Origin: Bacteroidales bacterium
Lineage (GTDB): Bacteria; Bacteroidota; Bacteroidia; Bacteroidales; WCHB1-69
NCBI GenBank assembly: GCA_024400635.1
Contig: JAKSMI010000004.1
Coordinates: 86,340-150,339 of the forward strand
Direction of reading: 5' to 3'
Length of the DNA stretch: 64,000 bases
The notes under the pieces were generated by a model. It made no database searches, was not told where the DNA came from, and saw only the letters and a list, made by a program, of their open reading frames with translations. Made by a program: the position numbers and the translations under genes. This document shows positions 1 to 7,419 of this stretch, in pieces (position 1 is the stretch's first letter; every line of letters starts with the position of its first letter).

Positions 1-980
1 GCGGTTTCTGCGGCAAACAATTTTGCCATGGCAGCATCTACAGAGTAGGGCTGGTGTTGATCTTTCTTGTATGAAGCCTGACGAACAAGCAGACGGGCAG
101 CCTGAACCTTGGTTTCGAGGTTGGCCAATTGGAACTGTGTGTTTTGGAAAGCAGCGATGGCTTTGCCGAATTGTTTACGTTCCTTGGTGTATTTAATTGT
201 TTCATCCATAGCACCTTGTGCAATGCCGAGAGCTTGTGCGGCGATACCGATACGGCCACCGTCCAGGGTCTGCATGGCGATTTTGAAACCTTTGCCGAGT
301 TCTCCCAAGAGGTTTTCCTTTGGAACTTCGCAGTTTTCGAAAATCAATTCGCAGGTAGCGGAACCGCGGATACCCATTTTCTTTTCCATTTTACCGATGG
401 AGAAGCCTTTGAAGCCTTTTTCCACGATGAATGCGGAAATGCCGCGGGTGCCCTGAGACTTGTCGGTCATGGCCATAACGATGAATACGTTGGCATAAGC
501 GGCGTTGGTGATGAAAATCTTGGTGCCATTGAGGATCCATTTGTCACCGGCGTCAACGGCGGTTGTCTGCTGCATGGCAGCGTCTGTGCCGGCGTTGGGT
601 TCGGTCAGGCCGAAAGCGCCAATCCATTCGCCCTTGGCGAGCTTGGGTAGGTATTGCTGCTTTTGTTCTTCTGTACCGTATTCAAGGATGGGGTTCATGC
701 ATAAAGAAGTGTGTGCGGAAACAATGACACCCGTGGTGCCACATACGCGTGACAGTTCTTCAACGGCCATGCCGTACATCTGATTGGTGCCGCCTTGGCC
801 ACCATATTGTTTTGGGATTGGAATACCCATGATGCCGATTTTTGCCATTTTCTCGACGGTTTCCATCGGGAATTTCTCTTCTTCATCGACTTCTGCTGCC
901 AAAGGTTTTACCTCGTTTTCGGCAAACTCGCGAATCATCTGCAAAAACAGCGTTTCTTGTTTTGTTAAACTGAAATCCAT
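1..980 (-). CDS. bcd: Acyl-CoA dehydrogenase (likely butyryl-CoA dehydrogenase), 3' end cut by window edge
   Basis: Reading leftward from an ATG at 980, the frame is open for 326 codons to the window edge, so the C-terminus is missing. The protein starts MDFSLTKQE and shows the family landmarks: a helical N-domain, a mid-domain with GLTEPNAGTDA (FAD/substrate binding), then RGSATCEL and the arginine-rich region QALGIAQGAMDE followed by YTKERKQFGK. These match short-chain acyl-CoA dehydrogenases, flavoproteins of about 380 residues that interconvert crotonyl-CoA and butyryl-CoA using electron-transfer flavoprotein. The catalytic glutamate would lie beyond the edge. It sits 12 bp after kce, last visible gene of a lysine-fermentation operon, which supports the butyryl-CoA assignment; chain-length specificity is inferred from context. 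Confidence 0.85.
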   Translation of the reverse strand, partial: MDFSLTKQETLFLQMIREFAENEVKPLAAEVDEEEKFPMETVEKMAKIGIMGIPIPKQYGGQGGTNQMYGMAVEELSRVCGTTGVIVSAHTSLCMNPILEYGTEEQKQQYLPKLAKGEWIGAFGLTEPNAGTDAAMQQTTAVDAGDKWILNGTKIFITNAAYANVFIVMAMTDKSQGTRGISAFIVEKGFKGFSIGKMEKKMGIRGSATCELIFENCEVPKENLLGELGKGFKIAMQTLDGGRIGIAAQALGIAQGAMDETIKYTKERKQFGKAIAAFQNTQFQLANLETKVQAARLLVRQASYKKDQHQPYSVDAAMAKLFAAET

Positions 981-992
981 AATTGATCTATT

Positions 993-1820
993 TTATTTTT
1001 TTAATCCTAAAATTTCTCTTGCTTCAGCGGATGTGGCAATGCCACGACCTAATTCGTTGGCGATTCTAACGACCTTGGCTACCAATTCTCCATTGGATTT
1101 TGCCAAAACGCCTCTCGACAAATACAAGTTGTCTTCGAAGCCCACGCGTACGTTTCCGCCCATGGCGATAGCGGCTGTTGCCATCGGAAAAGCGTGACGG
1201 CCAATGCCGGTTACTGTCCATGTGGAGCCGGCAGGGATGGCATTCACCAACCAGCAAAGGTTTCCCACAGTGGCAGGCGTACATCCTGGAACGCCCAACA
1301 CGAAGTTGAACTGCATCGGGGCACCGGGAACCTCGCCTTTGCGAGCCATCGTTAAAATGGTGTCCAAATGACCCATCTCAAAGCATTCATATTCGGGCTT
1401 GATGCCACGCTCAATCATTCTTTTGCCAAAAGCACGCATGGTGGGCATGGTGTTGTCGAAAATTTCATCGCCAAAGTTACAGGTACCGCAGTCCAAAGTG
1501 GCCATTTCCGGCTTTGGATTGGTGTCGGTGGATTGCAAGCGTTCGTCGGGAGTCATTCCTACTGCGCCTCCGGTGGAAGGAATCAGGATAACGTCGGGAC
1601 AAACTTTATAGATGGCTTCTTCGCATTCCTGGAAGCGTGCTCTGCTTTGGGTTGGCGTACCGTCGTCCTCGCGAACGTGCAAGTGAACGATGGCTGCGCC
1701 GGCGTCAACGGCAGACTTGGCTTCGCGAACGATATCGGCTACGGTGTAAGGTACCGCAGGATTCTGTTCTTGTGTGACTTCCGCGCCGCAGATGGCGGCT
1801 GTAATAATCAGTTTATCCAT
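993..1820 (-). CDS. kce: 3-keto-5-aminohexanoate cleavage enzyme (BKACE family)
   Basis: 275 residues, full length for the BKACE (DUF849) family. The enzyme condenses 3-keto-5-aminohexanoate with acetyl-CoA to give acetoacetate and 3-aminobutyryl-CoA, a central step of anaerobic lysine fermentation. Visible motifs are the metal-binding HLHVRE near residue 46, STGG near 82, the E-x-G/H segment YECFEMGHLD near 144, and VGFEDNLYL near 229 containing the conserved acidic residue. Start MDKLIITAAICGAE is typical of the family. It lies 3 bp from kal upstream and 12 bp from the acyl-CoA dehydrogenase downstream, so the three genes are clearly co-transcribed. Many BKACE members act on other beta-keto acids; adjacency to kal makes the lysine role secure. 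Confidence 0.92.
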   Translation of the reverse strand: MDKLIITAAICGAEVTQEQNPAVPYTVADIVREAKSAVDAGAAIVHLHVREDDGTPTQSRARFQECEEAIYKVCPDVILIPSTGGAVGMTPDERLQSTDTNPKPEMATLDCGTCNFGDEIFDNTMPTMRAFGKRMIERGIKPEYECFEMGHLDTILTMARKGEVPGAPMQFNFVLGVPGCTPATVGNLCWLVNAIPAGSTWTVTGIGRHAFPMATAAIAMGGNVRVGFEDNLYLSRGVLAKSNGELVAKVVRIANELGRGIATSAEAREILGLKK

Positions 1821-1823
1821 ACT

Positions 1824-2219
1824 TTATTTGTTTTTACGTTGACATTGTTTGGGAACTACGCAAGTACCGCTGGCACGGCAAACCACGATGGGTTCGGACA
1901 GTACGTCGGCAGCAGAAGCACTGATGTCGGTGCGTGGAGCGATGATTTTGCGAGCTTCAAACACCATCTTGCGGGAAGTGTTGCCCACGTGGGTGATTTC
2001 GCCAACGGCTTCGATGTAGTCACCGGCAAAAACGGGAGCTAAAAATTCAACATTGTCGTATGCGCAGAACAAACCTTCGTCTCCGTCCTGGATAATCAGC
2101 AATTCGGTGGCCACGTCGCCGAACAAAGCCAGCATGTGCGCGCCGTCAACCAAATTTCCACCGTAATGTGCATCTTGAGAACTCATTCTCAATCTTATCA
2201 TTGATGTTACTTTTTCCAT
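1824..2219 (-). CDS. kal: 3-aminobutyryl-CoA ammonia-lyase
   Basis: 131 residues of hot-dog fold type, matching the length of Kal. It eliminates ammonia from L-3-aminobutyryl-CoA to form crotonyl-CoA. Characteristic segments are [15 protein letters not shown] near residue 14, with the conserved DAHY and GG, and [18 protein letters not shown] near 46. The product of the neighbouring Kce enzyme is the substrate and the product feeds the acyl-CoA dehydrogenase, so order in the operon follows the pathway. The 61-bp gap to atoD upstream contains a short AT-rich heptamer repeat. The family is small and distinctive, so alternative hot-dog thioesterase function is unlikely. Confidence 0.9.
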   Translation of the reverse strand: MEKVTSMIRLRMSSQDAHYGGNLVDGAHMLALFGDVATELLIIQDGDEGLFCAYDNVEFLAPVFAGDYIEAVGEITHVGNTSRKMVFEARKIIAPRTDISASAADVLSEPIVVCRASGTCVVPKQCQRKNK

Positions 2220-2239
2220 TGTATCTAATTTATAGTTTT

Positions 2240-2265
2240 TAATTCTTAATTCTTAATTCTTAATT
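2240..2265. repeat. Heptamer tandem repeat in the atoD-kal spacer
   Basis: Three exact copies of TAATTCT followed by a partial fourth. It lies between the stop of atoD and the start of kal, inside the transcribed operon. Such repeats can change copy number by slippage, which would alter only spacing here. No functional claim is made. Confidence 0.6.
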
Positions 2266-2280
2266 TAACCTCTCCAGACT

Positions 2281-2925
2281 CTATTTCACGATGTAATCCA
2301 CATAAATGCCAGGAGTATGGACATTTTCCATTGGAATGTCACCGGTGTTGACAATTTCCTGTGCTTCAGCGATAACAACGTCAGCAGCTGTCGCCATCAT
2401 CGGGTTGAAGTTCTGAGTGGTGCCTTTGTATATCAGATTGCCGCTTTCGTCAGCAATGTTGGCGCCCAAAAGAGCAATGTCCGCGTGCAGGGGTTTCTCA
2501 AGCAGGTATTCCTTGCCGTCAACCATGACTTTTTCCTTGCCTTCTTCTACGACTGTGCCCAAGCCCGTGGGGGTCAATACGCCACCCAGACCAGCACCGC
2601 CGCAACGGATGCGTTCCGCCAATGTGCCCTGCGGCGAAAATTCAACTACGAGTTCTTTGTCGTTGAACTGCTGAATCGTGTTGGGGTTCGTCCCAATGTG
2701 TGATGCGATGACTTTTTTCACCTGCTTGTTGGTAATCAACAAACCAATACCTTTGTCTGGATAAGCTGTGTCATTGGCAATGATGGTCAAATCCTTGACA
2801 TCGGTTTTTGAAAGAGCTTCAACGATTTTGTTGGGAGTGCCAGCAGCCAAAAAGCCGCCAATCATTAAGGTCATTCCGCTTTTTACCTTGGAAACGGCCT
2901 CTTCTACAGTAATAATTTTACTCAT
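2281..2925 (-). CDS. atoD: CoA-transferase subunit A (butyrate/acetoacetate type)
   Basis: 214 residues, full length for the alpha subunit of 3-oxoacid CoA-transferases. It carries the glycine-rich GGFLAAGTPN near residue 23 and the internal ECSPQGT-like segment, here FSPQGTLAERIRCGGAGLGG. The enzyme moves CoA between butyryl-CoA and acetoacetate in lysine fermentation. It is the first gene of the minus-strand operon, with promoter-like boxes 30-50 bp upstream. The beta subunit carrying the catalytic glutamate (atoA) is not adjacent and must lie beyond the left edge if present; a split arrangement of the two subunits is, from memory, also found in some other Bacteroidales lysine clusters. Exact substrate is inferred from the neighbours. 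Confidence 0.87.
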   Translation of the reverse strand: MSKIITVEEAVSKVKSGMTLMIGGFLAAGTPNKIVEALSKTDVKDLTIIANDTAYPDKGIGLLITNKQVKKVIASHIGTNPNTIQQFNDKELVVEFSPQGTLAERIRCGGAGLGGVLTPTGLGTVVEEGKEKVMVDGKEYLLEKPLHADIALLGANIADESGNLIYKGTTQNFNPMMATAADVVIAEAQEIVNTGDIPMENVHTPGIYVDYIVK

Positions 2926-2956
2926 AACGATATGTTTTAAACTAAAATTTTATATT

Positions 2957-2978
2957 CAAAAATAAGTTTGCAAACTTA
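2957..2978 (-). promoter_or_regulatory. Putative promoter of the lysine operon, with overlapping 16-bp palindrome
   Basis: Two minus-strand TAnnTTTG boxes precede atoD: TATTTTTG (2957-2964) and TAAGTTTG (2971-2978). The second is half of a perfect palindrome, TAAGTTTGCAAACTTA, at 2963-2978. The palindrome could be an operator overlapping the promoter, or a symmetric -7 element. Position is 32-53 bp from the atoD start. Confidence 0.5.
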
Positions 2979-3016
2979 CAATTTTTTTTTTACATATACA
3001 AATGTAAAATATTTAA

Positions 3017-3332
3017 TATGTAAAAATGGCTGCCCTGACGTTGACTATATGTTACCCAAATCACCCGATACTTTCCCCTTAAACACTGTATATTAGGGCG
3101 TTATTAATTACTATATGGTATTGCCTTTCAGGCAAACATTCCTACTCGCCATTTTCCACCGAGGACTTCGTCCCCAGTTACTCAAATACTGCCCTTCAGG
3201 CAGAACCCCTAAACCCTTAAACAACACACCAACACCATCCCATTTATATCCTCCGCCTTACAAGCGCTTTGCGTGACAAATCGAGGCGGGTGCGGGCGTT
3301 AAGAACGCAGACTGTTATGTAAAAATGGCTGC
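3017..3332. repeat. 282-bp non-coding segment bounded by 17-bp direct repeats
   Basis: The 17-mer TATGTAAAAATGGCTGC occurs exactly at 3017-3033 and 3316-3332. The 282 bp between are GC-richer than the flanks and contain three 15-nt near-palindromes: TTGCCTTTCAGGCAA (3121), GAGGACTTCGTCCCC (3161) and CTGCCCTTCAGGCAG (3189). A looser CCGCCT/AGGCGG pair lies nearer the right end. No open frame of note is present. This is the layout expected of an inserted small element or an intergenic repeat with target duplication, but no strong terminal inverted repeats are visible. The remaining intergenic sequence (2926-3531) holds only promoters. Confidence 0.55.
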
Positions 3333-3486
3333 GATACAAATATATCGACAATAATTTTATTCCTGAAATTTGTTGATTGGTAGATAATTATGATTTGTTG
3401 ATAACTTTTTATCTTCATTTTCAATATCTTATCGGAATTGTTAATATCTTTTTGATTTGCACTCGAATTTTTATGCTTCTTTATGC

Positions 3487-3494
3487 TACTTTTG
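3487..3494 (+). promoter_or_regulatory. Putative dnaB promoter -7 box
   Basis: TACTTTTG matches the Bacteroidota TAnnTTTG consensus 38 bp before the dnaB ATG. The region just upstream (about 3370-3404) contains TGTTGATTG and TGTTGATAA, weakly DnaA-box-like. Confidence 0.55.
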
Positions 3495-3531
3495 CTGAAA
3501 AGTTTTAGCAATCAGAATTTATATTTAATTA

Positions 3532-5127
3532 ATGGAAAATCAATCTGTTACAAGGAAAAAAGTTGAGAATAAATTGTCATATAACAATATAGATGCCGCA
3601 CTGGGAAACATGGGTAAGGTGATACCTCAAGCCGTGGAAGTGGAAGAGGCTGTCTTGGGCGCTATCCTCATCGATGCAAATGCCATCAGCATTGTTGTCG
3701 ATTCAATTTCACCGAAAATGTTTTACCGTGAAGCCAATCAATTGATTTACAAAACGATGTATGATCTTTTTGGAAAATCAGAACCCATTGATTTGCTGAC
3801 GGTTACCAATAAGTTGCGAAAGGAAAAACAATTGGAATTGGTGGGCGGTGCCTCTTATTTGGCGGCTTTGACCAATCGCGTTTCCTCATCTGCCAACATC
3901 GAGTATCATGCCCGTATCGTGATGGAAAAATTTGTTCTCCGAGAACTTATTTCTGTTTGCGGAAATATTTCCCGCGATGCTTACGATGATTCAAAAGATG
4001 TTCTTGAACTGATGGATAAAGCCGAAACGGACCTTTTCAATATTATTCAAAAAAATTTCAAAAGAGATAGTAAGGAACTTAAGTCAGTGGTACAGAGTGC
4101 TATACATGAATTGCAGGAGATGAATAACAAGAGTACCGACGAACTGCAGGTGCGTACGGGCATTCGCGCTATCGATGAAAAAATCGGTGGCTGGCAACGT
4201 TCGGATTTGATAATCCTGGCCGCACGTCCTGGTATGGGCAAGACTTCATTCGTTCTTTCCATTGCCAGAAATGCGGCCCTCGACTTCGGTAAGAAAGTCG
4301 CTTTCTTCTCCTTGGAAATGTCTGCTACACAGTTGGTCCACAGATTGTTTTCTATTGAATCAGGTATCAATTCCGAAAAAATTTCAAAAGGGAAACTTGA
4401 TGCCAGTGAATGGACCCGCCTGATGGAGAAAATCAATGTGCTTTATAGTCCGAACCTGATTATCGATGATACTCCAGCTCTTTCCATATTTGACCTTCGC
4501 GCTAAATGTCGCCGCCTGAAAGCCCATAACGATATCGATTTAATCATCGTAGACTACCTGCAGTTGATGCAAGGTAATGTGGAAGGAGGAAAACCTAATG
4601 GCAACCGCGAACAGGAAATCAGTCATATCTCTCGTTCTCTCAAAGCCTTGGCAAAGGACTTGAATGTTCCGGTCATTGCTCTTTCTCAGTTGAGCCGTGC
4701 CGTGGAAAGCCGTCCCGGTGTAAAACGTCCTATGTTGTCCGACCTTCGCGAATCTGGTTCAATAGAACAGGATGCGGATATGGTTATGTTCATTTATCGT
4801 CCCGAATACTACAAATATGAAAGCTTTGAAGATGGAACTCCTTCTGAAGGCATGGCCGAAATTATGATAGAGAAGAATCGTCACGGTAGCGGTGGCAATA
4901 TCAAAGTGCGCTTCCAAAGCCAGTATACCAAGTTTACTGACATTGATGATGTGCCTCATTTTGAAACCACTGGTGAAAACCAAACTTTTGTCGATTCCTC
5001 TGCCGGCATCGTTCCCAATGCCAATTTTGATGCTCCCAGCCAAAGTTTCAGCACTTTCAACGCAAGTTTTAACGATGATACCGACAGTTTTATGGGGGAT
5101 GATAATGATTCAAATCTACCATATTAA
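3532..5127 (+). CDS. dnaB: Replicative DNA helicase DnaB
   Basis: 531 residues. The N-terminal DnaB domain starts around residue 33 (PQAVEVEEAVLGAILID). The RecA-like helicase core carries Walker A GMGKTS near residue 234, a Walker B IIVDYLQLM near 340 and the L-S-Q-L-S-R motif (ALSQLSRAVE) near 385, followed by SDLRESGSIEQDAD. This is the hexameric helicase that unwinds the replication fork and works with primase. A roughly 70-residue Asn/Asp/Ser-rich C-terminal tail follows the core. ATG start is 38 bp after a -7 box. The methyltransferase gene follows after 2 bp, so the two are probably co-transcribed. No intein is present, unlike in some dnaB genes. Confidence 0.97.
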   Translation: MENQSVTRKKVENKLSYNNIDAALGNMGKVIPQAVEVEEAVLGAILIDANAISIVVDSISPKMFYREANQLIYKTMYDLFGKSEPIDLLTVTNKLRKEKQLELVGGASYLAALTNRVSSSANIEYHARIVMEKFVLRELISVCGNISRDAYDDSKDVLELMDKAETDLFNIIQKNFKRDSKELKSVVQSAIHELQEMNNKSTDELQVRTGIRAIDEKIGGWQRSDLIILAARPGMGKTSFVLSIARNAALDFGKKVAFFSLEMSATQLVHRLFSIESGINSEKISKGKLDASEWTRLMEKINVLYSPNLIIDDTPALSIFDLRAKCRRLKAHNDIDLIIVDYLQLMQGNVEGGKPNGNREQEISHISRSLKALAKDLNVPVIALSQLSRAVESRPGVKRPMLSDLRESGSIEQDADMVMFIYRPEYYKYESFEDGTPSEGMAEIMIEKNRHGSGGNIKVRFQSQYTKFTDIDDVPHFETTGENQTFVDSSAGIVPNANFDAPSQSFSTFNASFNDDTDSFMGDDNDSNLPY

Positions 5128-5129
5128 TT

Positions 5130-5669
5130 ATGAAAAAGTTATCAATGGCAGAGTTGCATAGAGCAACGCTTGAAGAATTTTCCAGCCAGAAGAAAATCCC
5201 GTTGGTTGTTGTCCTTGATGACATCCGCAGCATGAATAATGTGGGCTCCGTTTTCCGTACTTGCGATGGTCTGGCTACAGAACGAATCATCCTTTGCGGC
5301 ATTACAGCCTGCCCTCCAAACAAGGAAATCAGCAAGACCGCACTCGGTGCTACCGAAAGTGTTGCCTGGACCTACGAAAAAGATGTTGTGACCGCTGTCA
5401 AACAATTGCAAACCGATGGTTATAAAGTCTATATGGTGGAGCAAACCGATGATTCAATTATGCTTCAGGATTTTAAAGTGATTGAAAATCAAAAGATTGC
5501 AATTGTAATGGGCAATGAAGTTTTTGGCGTTTCCGACCGTTTGCTCGATGTCGTTGATGGCGCCATCGAAATACCTCAATTCGGGACCAAACATTCTTTT
5601 AACGTTACTATCGCCGCAGGTATCGTGATGTGGGAAATAGCTAAACAACTTCACACTTTAGTTTCTTAG
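5130..5669 (+). CDS. SpoU/TrmH-family RNA 2'-O-methyltransferase
   Basis: 179 residues. The three SPOUT motifs are present: motif 1 around LDDIRSMNNVGSVFRTCD (residues 28-45), motif 2 IVMGNEVFGVSD near 126-137, and motif 3 IPQFGTKHSFNVTIAAGI near 148-165. The family binds S-adenosylmethionine in a trefoil knot and methylates ribose 2'-OH in tRNA or rRNA. Length suggests a minimal catalytic domain without the extra N-terminal L30e-like domain of rRNA-specific relatives, so a tRNA substrate is plausible but unproven. The start lies 2 bp after the dnaB stop, indicating translational coupling; hydF follows after 27 bp. Confidence 0.88.
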   Translation: MKKLSMAELHRATLEEFSSQKKIPLVVVLDDIRSMNNVGSVFRTCDGLATERIILCGITACPPNKEISKTALGATESVAWTYEKDVVTAVKQLQTDGYKVYMVEQTDDSIMLQDFKVIENQKIAIVMGNEVFGVSDRLLDVVDGAIEIPQFGTKHSFNVTIAAGIVMWEIAKQLHTLVS

Positions 5670-5696
5670 TCCTTAACAATTCAACAACTCAACACC

Positions 5697-6866
5697 ATGG
5701 ACCGTCTTCATATTGGAATTTTTGGAAAACGAAACCGAGGAAAGAGCTCTCTCATCAATGCGATGGCAGGGCAGGAGATTGCTATTGTTTCGGATGTGCC
5801 GGGAACAACTACAGATCCAGTGAAGAAAAACATTGAAATACTCGGACTCGGTCCCGTTGTGCTCATTGATACCGCTGGCATTGACGATGCCGGCAATGTG
5901 GGCGAAAAACGTGTCTCCAAAAGTATGGAGATGCTGAAAAATATTGATGTCGCTATTCTTTTGGTCGGAGATGACACTGTTGACGAATCGGAATTAAACC
6001 TGATAAGAAATTTTCAAGATGCAGATATTCAATTTGTTATCGTTTACAATAAGATGGATATTCATCCTTTGAATGGTGAATTCAAAAATCTATTGCTAAA
6101 ATACGGTGCTCCTGTATTGGAATGTAGTGCCAAGGAGCATTGCGGAATTCAGGAATTGACAAACGCATTGGTGGCTTTGGCGCCTAATACAAAACCAGTT
6201 GAAAATTTACTGGACGGAAAGATCCATCAAGGGGAAACCATCGTATTAGTGATGCCCCAAGATAGCGAAGCACCCGAAGGACGCTTGATTTTGCCCCAGG
6301 TTCAAGTTATACGTAATATATTGGATAACAAAGCAATAGCTGTTTGTTTGCAACCTGATGAACTGAAAGATTATTTAGCGAAAAATCACTGTGATTTTGT
6401 AGTTACCGATAGTCAGGTTTTCAAGGATGTCGCAAAGATTGTTCCTGAAAATATTCCACTGACAGGCTTTAGCATTGTGCTGGCCCGTTCGAAGGGGAAT
6501 TTTGATAGTTTCTTAAAGGGAACACCAAAAATCAGCGAATTACAAGATGACGATACGGTTTTGATTTTGGAATCGTGCACACACACAAGCTCTTGCGACG
6601 ACATTGGCCGTCACAAATTGCCTCGACTTCTTGAAAAATTTACAGGAAAGCATTTGAATTTTGAATTTGTCGCCGCTTTATCTCCACTTCCTCCTTTGGG
6701 AAAAGTCAAATTGGCAATACAATGTGGAGGGTGTATGGTGACAAGAAAACAATTAGAAAATCGGATGCGAGAAATCCAAAAAGAAAACATTCCCATCAGT
6801 AATTATGGGATGGCAATTGCCTATTGTACAGGCATTTTCAAAAGAGCTGTCGAGAAATTTACATGA
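5697..6866 (+). CDS. hydF: [FeFe]-hydrogenase H-cluster maturation GTPase HydF
   Basis: 389 residues. The N-terminal GTPase domain has the P-loop GKRNRGKS (10-17), the G3 DTAG near 59 and N-K-M-D near 120. The C-terminal metallocluster region has C294-x-H296 and, 46 residues after the histidine, Q342-C343-x2-C346. The spacing matches the HydF signature, but the usual histidine before the CxxC is glutamine here. HydF is the scaffold on which HydE and HydG build the 2Fe subcluster before transfer to hydrogenase. HydE, HydG and the hydrogenase are not in this window. The last 8 bp overlap the convergent four-helix-bundle gene. Confidence 0.93.
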   Translation: MDRLHIGIFGKRNRGKSSLINAMAGQEIAIVSDVPGTTTDPVKKNIEILGLGPVVLIDTAGIDDAGNVGEKRVSKSMEMLKNIDVAILLVGDDTVDESELNLIRNFQDADIQFVIVYNKMDIHPLNGEFKNLLLKYGAPVLECSAKEHCGIQELTNALVALAPNTKPVENLLDGKIHQGETIVLVMPQDSEAPEGRLILPQVQVIRNILDNKAIAVCLQPDELKDYLAKNHCDFVVTDSQVFKDVAKIVPENIPLTGFSIVLARSKGNFDSFLKGTPKISELQDDDTVLILESCTHTSSCDDIGRHKLPRLLEKFTGKHLNFEFVAALSPLPPLGKVKLAIQCGGCMVTRKQLENRMREIQKENIPISNYGMAIAYCTGIFKRAVEKFT

Positions 6867-7290
6867 TGTCGCCCATGTCATCCAACTCGTCTGTACGGTC
6901 GAATGTCGTGGTTGAGCGTTGCAATGATGAAATTAACGAACCAATCATTTTGGTGAGTTCCATCAGTTGATTTCTTGAATATTCTCTCTGTTCGTCATTA
7001 AGCAGACCTAACTTTGCGGCGATTTCCGTATAAACGACACATTCGCGAAGCGAACTCTTCGACATTTTAAGGTAATAAACGAATTGGGTCTTGTTGCGGG
7101 CTGAACCTTCTGCCATGTTGAGTGCAATTCCTTGTGCTGCCTTGACAAAAGCATCAGTTACGGTGCATTTTTTTTCAACTGGAAAATTGTTGGTGGCGTT
7201 GTGTACCCAGAGAATGTAGTCGTGAGCCTTAGCGTAAATTCTCAGATCTTCAAATCTGAAAAAACTTACATTCGATTCTTGTTCATTCAT
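6859..7290 (-). CDS. Four-helix bundle protein (23S rRNA intervening-sequence protein family)
   Basis: 143 residues, predicted all-helical. Typical family features are RFEDLRIYAKAHDY near residue 12, QGIALNMAEGSARN near 53-66 and FVYYLKMSKSSLRECVVYTEIA near 69-90. Relatives are encoded in intervening sequences within bacterial 23S rRNA genes and as free-standing chromosomal genes; molecular function is unknown, though RNA binding has been suggested. This copy is free-standing, with no rRNA nearby. It runs convergent to hydF with an 8-bp overlap of coding ends. A promoter box lies 31 bp upstream (7321-7328). Confidence 0.85.
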   Translation of the reverse strand: MNEQESNVSFFRFEDLRIYAKAHDYILWVHNATNNFPVEKKCTVTDAFVKAAQGIALNMAEGSARNKTQFVYYLKMSKSSLRECVVYTEIAAKLGLLNDEQREYSRNQLMELTKMIGSLISSLQRSTTTFDRTDELDDMGDIM

Positions 7291-7320
7291 GTTTTCTTGT
7301 TTTTAGTTAAAAATATTCGA

Positions 7321-7328
7321 CAAAAATA
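7321..7328 (-). promoter_or_regulatory. Putative promoter of the four-helix-bundle gene
   Basis: Minus-strand TATTTTTG, consensus TAnnTTTG, 31 bp before the ATG at 7290 and downstream of the topB stop, so this gene can be transcribed independently of topB. Confidence 0.5.
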
Positions 7329-7419
7329 AACATTATTTTTAAATATCAAATATTTTTTCAAAGAAAAATGAAAAAAAATAGGAAAAAGCAACAACCAATG
7401 GCGTTTTTTTGTATTTTAT

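Noticed and set aside
1368..2042. Plus-strand open frame over kce and kal
   Set aside because: Antisense to two well-matched enzymes of one pathway; its sequence shows no family signature.
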